Below are positions 43,785 to 53,682 of a stretch of DNA of 64,000 bases, one piece after another. A model generated the notes under the pieces. The model was given only the letters and a program-made list of their open reading frames with translations. It made no database searches and had not been told where the DNA came from. How positions within the stretch are numbered: the stretch's first letter is position 1; every line of letters starts with the position of its first letter. A program made the position numbers and the translations under genes. The stretch covers positions 186,001-250,000 of the forward strand of contig CAWDVK010000007.1 of assembly GCA_963805715.1 (NCBI GenBank), in the 5' to 3' direction. This DNA is from CAWDVK01 sp963805715 (lineage in GTDB: Bacteria > Actinomycetota > Actinomycetes > Streptosporangiales > Streptosporangiaceae).

Positions 43785-44216
43785 GTGCCGAGGCAGAACG
43801 ATCTTGTCGCGACGGCCGCCTACCAGCCGCAGGCTGAGTCTGCTGCCGCGGCGCGCCACTTCGTGCAGGACACGCTCCGGTCCTGGCAGAGATCCGGCGA
43901 CTGCCGGGGCCGGGATGACCTGGTCGACGATGCCGTCTTACTGACCAGCGAGCTCGTCACCAACGCCGTCGTGCATGCCGGGACGCCGGTCGAGGTAACC
44001 TGCCGGCTGGCGGACGAGGGCCTGGAGATCGTGGTGGTTGATCACCAGCCCGAGCGGATATCCGGCCCGTCCCGCCAGCCGGCCAGCGCGGAGCGGACGA
44101 GCGGCCGCGGCCTGCAGCTGCCGGACGAGCTGGCGTCATCGTGGGGGATCACCTACGCGGGAACGAGCAAGGCCGTCTGGTTCCGGCTGGGGCTCAGCGG
44201 TCCGCCTGGCCCGTGA
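43785..44216 (+). CDS. HATPase-type ATP-binding regulatory protein (RsbW/SpoIIAB-like)
   Basis: A 143-residue single-domain histidine-kinase-like ATPase. The N box is LTSELVTNAVVHAG, the G1-like segment is IVVVDHQPERI, and the G2-like segment is TSGRGLQLPDELASSWG. Such small proteins act as anti-sigma factors or serine kinases in stress and development signalling in actinomycetes. No partner anti-sigma antagonist or phosphatase is encoded nearby. The GTG start is preceded by GGGGGG. Its 3' end overlaps the convergent neighbour by 81 bases. Confidence 0.78.
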   Translation: MPRQNDLVATAAYQPQAESAAAARHFVQDTLRSWQRSGDCRGRDDLVDDAVLLTSELVTNAVVHAGTPVEVTCRLADEGLEIVVVDHQPERISGPSRQPASAERTSGRGLQLPDELASSWGITYAGTSKAVWFRLGLSGPPGP

Positions 44217-44645
44217 CCGGCGGCGGCCGTCCTGCTCTCCGGCCAGCTGCGGCACGAAGGCCTCACCGCGCAGCGCGCGGGTGATCAGGTCGGCCGCGCG
44301 CTGCGCTGCCACCAGCCGCTGGCCCTCGCTCCGGTAGGCGGCGAGCACCGCCTCGACCGCGCCGGCAGGCAGGTCCCGGCCGAGCTCGGCCCTGGCGGTC
44401 CGGTAACCCTCGCGCGCTCCCGCCACGCACGCGGCCAGGTGATGGCGGGCCAGCGTGGCCAGCGCCAGCGGATGCCGGACCAGCACGCCGTGCAGCCGGT
44501 AGTCCGGCGGGACCACGTCCAGCAGCCAGGCGACGGCCGTCTGCTGGAATTCGGCGCTGTCCGGCGGATGAACGCCAGCAGGCCATCCCGGCGGGAGATA
44601 TGCTGCCACTGGCGGATCATATCCGTTTTCGAACATAAATTCCAT
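44136..44645 (-). CDS. Conserved actinobacterial protein of unknown function
   Basis: A 169-residue protein starting MEFMFENGYDPPVAAYLPPG, with VAWLLDVVPPDYRLHGVLVR and LALATLARHHLAACVAGARE, followed by EAVLAAYRSEGQRLVAAQRA. I recall similar actinomycete proteins of unknown function but cannot assign a fold. ATG 44645 is preferred. A GTG at 44660 would add five residues. The last about 27 codons overlap the HATPase gene on the other strand and are Arg-rich, so the native stop may lie earlier and be hidden by a sequence error. Confidence 0.65.
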   Translation of the reverse strand: MEFMFENGYDPPVAAYLPPGWPAGVHPPDSAEFQQTAVAWLLDVVPPDYRLHGVLVRHPLALATLARHHLAACVAGAREGYRTARAELGRDLPAGAVEAVLAAYRSEGQRLVAAQRAADLITRALRGEAFVPQLAGEQDGRRRSRARRTAEPQPEPDGLARSRVGDPPR

Positions 44646-44686
44646 ATCTTGCGGCTGCACTGGCTGGCCAGGCGGGACGGAGAGTC

Positions 44687-45735
44687 ATGGGCGGACAGCA
44701 GGGGCCGGTGGCCGGCGATACGCGCGCTGGCTGGCGGCCGCCACGGCAGGGCTGGCTTCCTTAGTACTGCTCGGCACCGGGCTGGCGGGCACCGCGCAGG
44801 CCGCCTACCCCGGCACTGACGGCCTGATCGCGTTCGTCCGCCACGGCAATATCTACACGATCAACCCGCAGAGCCCGGCCCCGGCCACCACGGTCACCAG
44901 GCTGACCAGCGACGGGCATGACGCGGGACCCCGCTGGTCGCCGGACGGCAAGCGGCTCGCCTACCTGGACCGCGGCAACCTGTGGATCATGCGTGCCAAC
45001 GGCAGTCACAAGATCCGGATCACCGATCAGGCGCCCGCCTACACCGATGCCCGGCCGTCCTGGTCGCCGAACGGGCGCTACCTCGCGTTCGTGCGGACCC
45101 GCCGCGGTCACGGCTACGGCTACCTGACCCGTTACGACACGGTGACGCGCAAGTTCAACGTCTTCAGCACCCCGTACATGTCCGAGGCGCCGACCAGGCG
45201 GCAGGTAGACGTCACCGCGCTGCCCGATCCGATCGCGTGGGGCTGGGCGCTGGACTCTACCGGCGGCACCTCCGGATCGTTCATCCTGGTCGAGGGTGCC
45301 GGGTCGTTCTGCACGCCGGCCCGGTACTGCCTGCTCGCGCTCGGGCGACCGCATCAGTACATGTACCGGAACGCGTTCCCGAGCGCCGAGGACTTCACCG
45401 CCAAGCCGACCCGGCTGCTCGATCCGGACTTCTTCCCGGTTCACCCGCTCTTCTATCTGGACGTCATGACCACCCAGGACTCCTGCCCGGCCGGGCACTG
45501 CGTGCCGCAGGGACTTGACCTGACGATCCTGGCCTCGCCCGTCATCCCCGGTGCCTACGAAGGCGTGTTCTCGCCGACTGGCGACTACATTGCCTACGTC
45601 AGGAACGTCCGCGGCGTCCCGGAGATCTATACGGCTGACGATTTTCCCGGCGTCCCGTCGGGTTCCGGCGCCAGGATCCTCACGGCCGGCACGCAGCCGG
45701 ACTGGCAGCCGCTCGCGCCGCTGCCGCCCACCTAG
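44687..45735 (+). pseudogene. Secreted TolB-like beta-propeller protein, frameshifted near its start
   Basis: The mature part has WD40-like/PD40 blades (ITRLTSDGHDAGPRWSPDGK-type segments, ARPSWSPNGRYLAFVRTR, GVFSPTGDYIAYVRNVRG) and several cysteines, so it is probably extracellular. Upstream in the same frame is a clear signal peptide, RRYARWLAAATAGLASLVLL ending GTAQA, but this frame has no start codon. ATG 44687, with GGAGA upstream, leads into it if one G is added to the run at 44701-44704. I interpret the gene as intact with an assembly deletion. It is divergent from the preceding gene. The ligand is unknown. Confidence 0.7.
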
Positions 45736-45847
45736 CCAGGCCGTCTGTCCCTGGCGGCGGCCGCCGGCGCTTCCCCGGGCCGGCGGCCGGGGCTGGCGCA
45801 CGGGCCGGGAGTGACTGACGGGCCCGTGGCGTTACCCAGAGCGAATA

Positions 45848-45853
45848 GAATAG
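45848..45853 (+). promoter_or_regulatory. Candidate -10 element upstream of typA
   Basis: TAGAAT occurs in an A-rich patch in GC-rich sequence about 50 bases before the typA ATG, giving a leader of about 43 bases with a GGAG ribosome site. No strong -35 is present at the expected distance. Confidence 0.35.
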
Positions 45854-45901
45854 CGGGCGCCGTCCTTTCGGCATCCTCCCTAGTCAACGGAGCTTCTTCG
45901 C

Positions 45902-47773
<1,872 letters not shown>

Positions 47774-47882
47774 GGCATTCGCGGACTGGTCGGCTGCCGA
47801 TGCTTTCAGTCAGCTGTGTTCTTCAGCGCGGGCCTCTATGCGGGACAGACCGGGGTGACCCTCACGGCCTCGCCGATCGGGG

Positions 47883-48899
47883 CTAGCGGACGCTCAGGTA
47901 GATGATGCTGCCGAGGCCGAACACGACGCAGTAGATGGCGAACGGCGTCAGTGTCCTGGTCTGGAAGTAGCGGACCAGGAAGCGCACCGAGACGTACGCG
48001 CCGATCCCGGACAGGATGCTGCCGACCAGGATCTGCCCGTAGATGCCGTGGCCCTTCTGGATCAGGTCGCCGGTCTTGAGCACGCCGGCCGCCAGGATGA
48101 CCGGGGTGGCGAGCAGGAACGCGAACCGCGCCGCGTCCACCCGGGACAGGCCGCGGAACATGCCGGCCACCATGGTCACGCCGTCCCGGCTGATGCCCGC
48201 CAGCAAGGCAAGGCACTGCGCGCAGCCGATGACGACGGCTTGCACGAAACCCATCGAGGCGAGCCGGTCGTCGGCTTGCATGCCCTCATAGATCTCCTGC
48301 TGGCGCACGGCCCGGTGACCCGACGCGTGCGACCCCGGGCCGGGCGGGACGGACGAGGCCGACGGCGTGGCCGGCCCCCCTCCGGCAGCTACCTCGGCCA
48401 GCTCGCGCTCCCGGCTCAGCTCACCGTCGGCCCGCAGGGACTTGCGGGTGCGGAACCGCTCGCCCGCGTACAGGATGAGGCCGTTGATGACCAGGAAGAT
48501 GGCGGCCCGGATGGGCTTGCCGAACAGCACCCGGAACTCGTGCTCGAACACCAGGCCCACCAGCCCGACCGGGATCGTCGCGAAGATGATCATCCAGGCC
48601 ATCTTCTGATCGGTGGTCTCCAGCTCCCTGTTCTTGATCGAGCTGAAGAACCCGCCGATGATGCGGACCCAGTCGCGCCAGAAGTAGATCATCAGGGCGA
48701 TAGCCGTGGCGACATGCAGTCCGACAATGAAGGCCAGGTAGGGGGACTCCGGCGCGGCGACATTCAGGTCTGCTGCCCAGCTCCCGCCGACCAGCGCCGG
48801 GATCAGCACGTTGTGCCCGAGGCTGGAGACCGGGAACAGCTCGGTCACGCCCTGGATCAGCCCGACCACCATGGCCTCGGGGTACGTCATGTGGGACAT
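47883..48899 (-). CDS. uppP: Undecaprenyl-diphosphatase
   Basis: Dephosphorylates undecaprenyl diphosphate to recycle the lipid carrier for cell-wall synthesis. A 338-residue membrane protein with about eight transmembrane segments. The active-site motifs are variants of the classic ones: GVTELFPVSSLGHN (usually TEFLPVSSTGH) and LLAGISRDGVTMVAG (usually PGxSRSGxT). The central hydrophilic loop (about residues 150-205) is longer than usual. These variants recur in a subset of actinobacterial BacA proteins. Function is inferred from family membership. Confidence 0.88.
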   Translation of the reverse strand: MSHMTYPEAMVVGLIQGVTELFPVSSLGHNVLIPALVGGSWAADLNVAAPESPYLAFIVGLHVATAIALMIYFWRDWVRIIGGFFSSIKNRELETTDQKMAWMIIFATIPVGLVGLVFEHEFRVLFGKPIRAAIFLVINGLILYAGERFRTRKSLRADGELSRERELAEVAAGGGPATPSASSVPPGPGSHASGHRAVRQQEIYEGMQADDRLASMGFVQAVVIGCAQCLALLAGISRDGVTMVAGMFRGLSRVDAARFAFLLATPVILAAGVLKTGDLIQKGHGIYGQILVGSILSGIGAYVSVRFLVRYFQTRTLTPFAIYCVVFGLGSIIYLSVR

Positions 48900-49273
48900 G
48901 GCAGCCTTTCACTCAGTGCGCCGGGCGGGCGGGGCGTCAACGGGGTCGCCAGCCAGATTAGCCGTGCAAAACGGAAACCGGGCGCCAGCCGGGGCGCCGG
49001 CACGCGTTCTCCGGGCACAGCCACGCCGGCCACCGAGCCCGGTCCCGCCGATCCGCTGCAGCCAGTAGCAGCATAGGACACGCCGGCGGGCCGGGACGAC
49101 CGCCGCCCGCGGCTATCCGAGGCCTGCATCAGCGGACAACCGGGCGGTGGTCCGCGCCGTGCCAGCCCAGCAGCCGTCACTGGCCGGGCTGGCCGTCTAC
49201 GGGCCGGGGAATGCGGTCGACAAGGTGCTGAAGGGCCTGTCGCTGCACTCCTGACCAGCGGCCAGGCGGGCGG
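48900..49273. other. Intergenic region between sdhB and uppP
   Basis: 374 bases without a firm gene. A short plus-strand frame (about 49,158-49,253) reading VPAQQPSLAGLAVYGPGNAV and ending KGLSLHS before a stop might be the 3' remnant of a lost gene. No promoter for uppP or terminator for the sdh operon was clearly identified. Confidence 0.3.
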
Positions 49274-50057
49274 CTAGCTCTTGCCGGGGACCTTGGGCGT
49301 GTCCTTGTGCGTCCGGCGGGAGATCTTGCTGCCCAGCCAGACCAGCGGGTCGTACTTGCGGCCCACCACGCGCTCCTTGAGCGGGATCAGCGCGTTGTCG
49401 GTGATCTTGATGTTCTCCGGGCAGACCTCGGTGCAGCACTTGGTGATGTTGCAGTAGCCCAGGCCGAAGTCCTCCTGCGCGATCTCGCGGCGGTCAGCGA
49501 CATCGGCCGGGTGCATCTCCAGCTCGGCGATCCGCATCAGGAACCGCGGGCCGGCGAACGGCCGCTCGTTCTCCGGGTGGTCGCGGATCACGTGGCAGGT
49601 GTTCTGGCACAGGTAGCACTCGATGCACTTGCGGAACTCCTGCGAGCGCTGCACGTCGACCTGCTGCATCCGGAACTCGCCGGGCTTGACCGACGGGTCC
49701 GGGGTGAAGGACGGGATCTGCCGGGCCTTCTCGTAGTTGAACGAGAACGTCCGTGACCAGGTCCCGGATCACCGGGAAGGTGCGCATCGGGGTGATGGTG
49801 AGAGTCTCGTCCTCGCCGAAGATCGACATCCGGGTCATGCACGCCAGCCGCGGCCGCCCGTTGATCTCCATGGAGCAGGAGCCGCACTTGCCCGCCTTGC
49901 AGTTCCACCGGATGGCCAGGTCGTTCGCCTGAGTCGCCTGCAGCCGGTGCAGTACGTCCAGGACGACCTCGCCCTCGTTGACCTCGACCTGGTAGTCGGC
50001 CAGGTCGCCGGCCCCGAGATCACCGCGCCAGACTCGCAGCGCTGCCTTGTAGCTCAT
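49274..50057 (-). pseudogene. sdhB: Succinate dehydrogenase iron-sulfur subunit, interrupted by one frameshift
   Basis: Carries electrons from SdhA through three iron-sulfur clusters. The [2Fe-2S] ligands are in WNCKAGKCGSC and the following LACM. The other clusters use CIECYLCQNTCH and CNITKCCTEVCPENI. The frame changes between VIRDLVTDV and SFNYEKARQIPSF. Removing one base at 49745 restores the conserved reading and about 260 codons. All cluster ligands are intact, so an assembly insertion is likely. sdhA lies ten bases upstream in the same operon. Confidence 0.88.
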
Positions 50058-50067
50058 CGCGTCACTC

Positions 50068-52014
50068 CTATTGCGCGGCGGGGGAGTTGGTGTCGCTGGC
50101 GGGCGGGACCGCGGCGGCCCCGGCAGCGGGCGGCAGTTCCTGCTCCGTCAGGTATTTCTTCAGCTCGTCGCGGTCGAACAGGGCGAGCAGGTCCTCGCGG
50201 ATCGGGACCAGCGGCTGCTGCCTCAGCCCGACCCGGCCGTCGGCCAGCGAGCAGACCAGGTTGACCTTGCGCCAGGTCGGCGACATGGCCGGGTAGTCAT
50301 CGCGGGTGTGGCCGCCGCGCGACTCCTGCCGCTCCAGCGCGGCCTGGGCGATGCAGTAGCAGACCAGCAGCATGTTGCGCAGGTCCAGGGCCAGGTGCCA
50401 GCCGGGGTTGTAGGCCCGCCCGCCCGCCACGCTGACCTGGGCGGCGCGCTCGCGGAGCTTCTCCAGCTCGGCCAGGGCCGCCTTGATCTCCTCTTCCTGC
50501 CGGATGATGCCGACCAGGTCGTTCATGGTCTGCTGGAGGGCGGTGTGCACCTCGTACGGGTTCTCCCCGCCGGTGCGCTCCAGCGGCGCCAGCGCCTCGG
50601 CCACGGCCTCATTCACCGCGACCGCATTAGCGGCCGGCCGGGCGCCGGCCAGGCCGTCGACGTACTCGGCAGCGCCCGCCCCGGCCCGTCGCCCGAACAC
50701 CAGCAGGTCGGACAGCGAGTTGCCGCCCAGCCGGTTCGAGCCGTGCATGCCGCCCGAGGCCTCCCCGACCGCGAACAGCCCGGGCACCAGCGCGGCCTGC
50801 GAGTCCGGGTCGACCTCCACGCCGCCCATCATGTAGTGGCAGGTGGGCCCGACCTCCATCGGCTCCTTGGTGATGTCGACGTCGGCCAGCTCCTTGAACT
50901 GGTGATACATCGACGGCAGCTTGCGCAGGATCTCCTCGGCCGGGCGCCGGGAGGCGATGTCGAGGAACACGCCGCCGTGCGGGCTGCCGCGGCCGGCCTT
51001 GACCTCGGAGTTGATGGACCGCGCCACCTCGTCGCGTGGCAGCAGCTCCGGCGGGCGCCGGTTGTGGTCCGGGTCGGTGTACCAGCGGTCGCCCTCCTCC
51101 TCGGTCTCCGCGTACTGGGCGCGGAACACGTCCGGCACGTAGTCGAACATGAAGCGCTTGCCCTCGGAGTTGCGCAGCACGCCCCCGTCGCCCCGGACCG
51201 ACTCGGTGACCAGCAGTCCCTTGACCGACAGCGGCCAGACCATCCCGGTCGGGTGGAACTGGACGAATTCCATGTTCAGCACGGTGGCGCCGGTCAGCAG
51301 CGCGAGCGCGTGCCCGTCTCCGGTGTACTCCCAGGAGTTGGAGGTCACCTTGAACGACTTCCCGATGCCGCCGGTGGCCAGGATGACCGCCGGCGCCTCG
51401 AACAAGATGAAGTTGCCCGTCTCCCGGACATACCCGAACGCCCCGGCGATCCGCCCGTCGTCCTTGATCAGCCGGGTGATCGTGGTCTCAGCGAAGACCT
51501 TGATCATCGCCTCCGCGTCGCCGTGCTCGATGGCGTCCTGCTGCTGCAGGGCGACGACCTTCTGCTGCAGGGTCCGGATCATCTCCAGGCCGGTCCGGTC
51601 GCCGACGTGCGCCAGCCGGGGGTACTCGTGGCCGCCGAAGTTCCGCTGGCTGATCTTGCCGTCCTTGGTCCGGTCGAACACCGCGCCCCAGGCCTCCAGC
51701 TCCCAGACCCGGTCGGGCGCCTCCTTGGCGTGCACCTCGGCCATCCGCCAGCTGTTCAGGAACTTGCCGCCGCGCATGGTGTCGCGGAAGTGCACCTGCC
51801 AGTTGTCCCGGGAGTTGACGTTGCCCATGGCCGCGGCGGCGCCGCCCTCGGCCATGACCGTGTGCGCCTTGCCGAAGAGCGACTTGGAGATGATCGCGGT
51901 CTTCTTGCCGGCCAGCCGGGCCTCGATCGCGGCCCGCAGGCCGGACCCGCCGGCCCCGATCACCACCACGTCATAGGAGAGCCGCTGGATATCGCCGCGT
52001 TCGCTGTCAGTCAT
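50068..52014 (-). CDS. sdhA: Succinate dehydrogenase flavoprotein subunit (Sdh1 type)
   Basis: Oxidises succinate with covalently bound FAD. The dinucleotide-binding start is VVVIGAGGSGLRAAIEARLA, FAD attachment lies at SLFGKAHTVMAEGG (His within GKAHT), and the active-site motifs include EFVQFHPTGMVWP, GPTCHYMMGGVEV and GEASGGMHGSNRLGGNSL. The 648-residue length and the CAB order with a fused cytochrome-like anchor match the M. tuberculosis Sdh1 (Rv0247c-Rv0249c) type rather than the classic four-subunit enzyme. Confidence 0.95.
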   Translation of the reverse strand: MTDSERGDIQRLSYDVVVIGAGGSGLRAAIEARLAGKKTAIISKSLFGKAHTVMAEGGAAAAMGNVNSRDNWQVHFRDTMRGGKFLNSWRMAEVHAKEAPDRVWELEAWGAVFDRTKDGKISQRNFGGHEYPRLAHVGDRTGLEMIRTLQQKVVALQQQDAIEHGDAEAMIKVFAETTITRLIKDDGRIAGAFGYVRETGNFILFEAPAVILATGGIGKSFKVTSNSWEYTGDGHALALLTGATVLNMEFVQFHPTGMVWPLSVKGLLVTESVRGDGGVLRNSEGKRFMFDYVPDVFRAQYAETEEEGDRWYTDPDHNRRPPELLPRDEVARSINSEVKAGRGSPHGGVFLDIASRRPAEEILRKLPSMYHQFKELADVDITKEPMEVGPTCHYMMGGVEVDPDSQAALVPGLFAVGEASGGMHGSNRLGGNSLSDLLVFGRRAGAGAAEYVDGLAGARPAANAVAVNEAVAEALAPLERTGGENPYEVHTALQQTMNDLVGIIRQEEEIKAALAELEKLRERAAQVSVAGGRAYNPGWHLALDLRNMLLVCYCIAQAALERQESRGGHTRDDYPAMSPTWRKVNLVCSLADGRVGLRQQPLVPIREDLLALFDRDELKKYLTEQELPPAAGAAAVPPASDTNSPAAQ

Positions 52015-52027
52015 CGTGCTGCCCGTC

Positions 52028-52834
52028 TCAGTTGAAGAACCGCGGGTCGCTGATCGCGCCGCTGGCCACGAGCATGATGTACAGGTCAGTCAGCATCAGC
52101 GTCCCGAGGGTGGTCCACGCGAGCTGCATGTGCCGCGCGTTCAGCCAGGAAATGCGGGTCCATATCCGGTATCGGACCGGGTGACTGGAGAAGTTGTTCA
52201 GCCTCCCCGCGGTGATATGCCGGCAGGAGTGGCAGGACAGCGTGTAGGCCCACAGCAGGATCACGTTGATCAGCATGATCAGCGTGCCGAGGCCGAAGCC
52301 GAAGCTGCCATTCGGGCCGCGGAAGGCCTGCGTGAGATCATACGTATTGAGGATCGAGATCAGGATGACGAGGTAAAAGAAGTACCGGTGCAGGTTCTGC
52401 ATGATCAGCGGCAGCCGGGTCTCGCCGGTGTACCTGGCGTGCGGCTCGCGTACCGCGCAGGCGGCGGGCGCGCGCCAGAAGGCCCGGTAGTAAGCCCGGC
52501 GGTAGTAGTAGCAGGTGAGCCGGAAGCCGAGCACGAACGGCAGGGACACGATCGCGTACGGGATGATCGGCGGCACCTTGCCGAACCAGGTGCCCAGGCT
52601 GGCCGAGCCCTGCACGCACTCACCGCTGACGCACGGTGAGTAGAACGGCGTCAGGTAGTGGTACTGCGGCACCCAGTACCAGTGGCCCATGAACACGCGG
52701 ACGGTCGCGTACGCCACCCAGATGGTGAGCAGGACGGCCGTGATCCGGGGAGCTCGCTTCCACTGATCCTTGCGCAGGGTCCTAGCGGTGATCTGCGCCC
52801 TGCTCTTGGCCGGCGCCTGCGTTGTCTGCGTCAT
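52028..52834 (-). CDS. sdhC: Succinate dehydrogenase membrane anchor subunit (Sdh1 type)
   Basis: The membrane subunit of the three-gene Sdh1 complex. The 268-residue product has about five hydrophobic segments, including IIPYAIVSLPFVLGFRLTCY and HRYFFYLVILISILNTYDL, and a CHSCRH motif in the loop after WAYTLS that is typical of this anchor type. ATG 52834 gives the TQTTQAP start. An upstream in-frame ATG at 52948 lacks similarity. It is the first gene of sdhC-sdhA-sdhB. A TAATAA at 52955-52960 on the minus strand may be part of its promoter. Confidence 0.88.
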   Translation of the reverse strand: MTQTTQAPAKSRAQITARTLRKDQWKRAPRITAVLLTIWVAYATVRVFMGHWYWVPQYHYLTPFYSPCVSGECVQGSASLGTWFGKVPPIIPYAIVSLPFVLGFRLTCYYYRRAYYRAFWRAPAACAVREPHARYTGETRLPLIMQNLHRYFFYLVILISILNTYDLTQAFRGPNGSFGFGLGTLIMLINVILLWAYTLSCHSCRHITAGRLNNFSSHPVRYRIWTRISWLNARHMQLAWTTLGTLMLTDLYIMLVASGAISDPRFFN

Positions 52835-53056
52835 TCGTTGACGTCTCCGCCCTGAAACTCTAGGGTCACTGCGCACTCGCATAGCGGTTCGGCCCGGCGC
52901 ACCCCCAGATAGCGCACGGCCGTGCCACAGCGTGCTCGCAAGCTCCATGGAACCTTATTAGACTGAATACCACGGTAGCGCTGTCAGGCGAGCCTTCCGT
53001 GCATGTGACACTGACTACATCGGGGCTCAGGGGCCGCCGGGACCGGTATCCCGCCC

Positions 53057-53682
53057 CTATTCCCCCGTGGCGGGGGCACTACCGTGCCGGGGGTGCGGCC
53101 CGCGTGCCTGGCGCCGTGGCAGGGCGGCCAGCGGCACGGCGTGCCGGACGTGCCCGCGGAAGCCCGTGGTCGTCTCCGCCATGAAGAGCGAGTTGAGGAT
53201 GGCTTCCTCGGTGGCGTCCATCGCGGCCGTGAAGAGCTGGTCCAGGTCGGATTCCGGCAGCAGCCGGCCAGCGGCCGCGGCGGTCGAGAAGGCCAGCGCG
53301 TAATCCCCGCTGCGGCCCTCGAAGGACGACCCGGTCCGCGTCATGGCGAAGATCGCCCGCCGGGCGATCCTGCCCAGCTGGCGGGCGTCCAGCGGCGCGT
53401 CAGTGGCCAGGACGATGACGCACGAGTTGCCCGGCTCGGCTGGCTGGCCGCCGGTCCCGGCCTGCTCGGGGTCGGCCCGGCCGGTGCTTGCCGGGCCGGG
53501 GCGGGCCGGGTCAGGTACTCGGGCACGACCGCCGTGACGCCGGTGCGGATATCGGTGCCCTGGATGATCGTCGTGTGCCCGACCAGGATGCCGGCCACGT
53601 CAGTGATCGCATCGTGCTGCCCGGCCGGCAGTCCGCCGGGCACGATGCCGAGATCCCGCGCCCTGGCCCGGTCACCAGGCAT
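53057..53682 (-). pseudogene. P1 family (DmpA-type) aminopeptidase lacking its catalytic core
   Basis: The first about 50 residues (RARDLGIVPGGLPAGQHDAI, VLVGHTTIIQGTDIRTGV) match the N-terminus of P1 peptidases. The last about 110 residues (NSCVIVLATDAPLDARQLGR, SSFEGRSGDYALAFSTA, EEAILNSLFMAETTTG) match the C-terminus. About 200 residues between them, including the autocleavage and nucleophile region, are missing, and the two parts are in different frames joined by low-complexity sequence. Unlike the single-base frameshifts elsewhere, this is a large internal deletion, so I regard it as a genuine pseudogene. It overlaps the S9 peptidase stop by 11 bases. Confidence 0.8.

Noticed and set aside
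50071..52035. 654-codon plus-strand frame opposite sdhA
   Set aside because: It is a shadow of the conserved flavoprotein gene.
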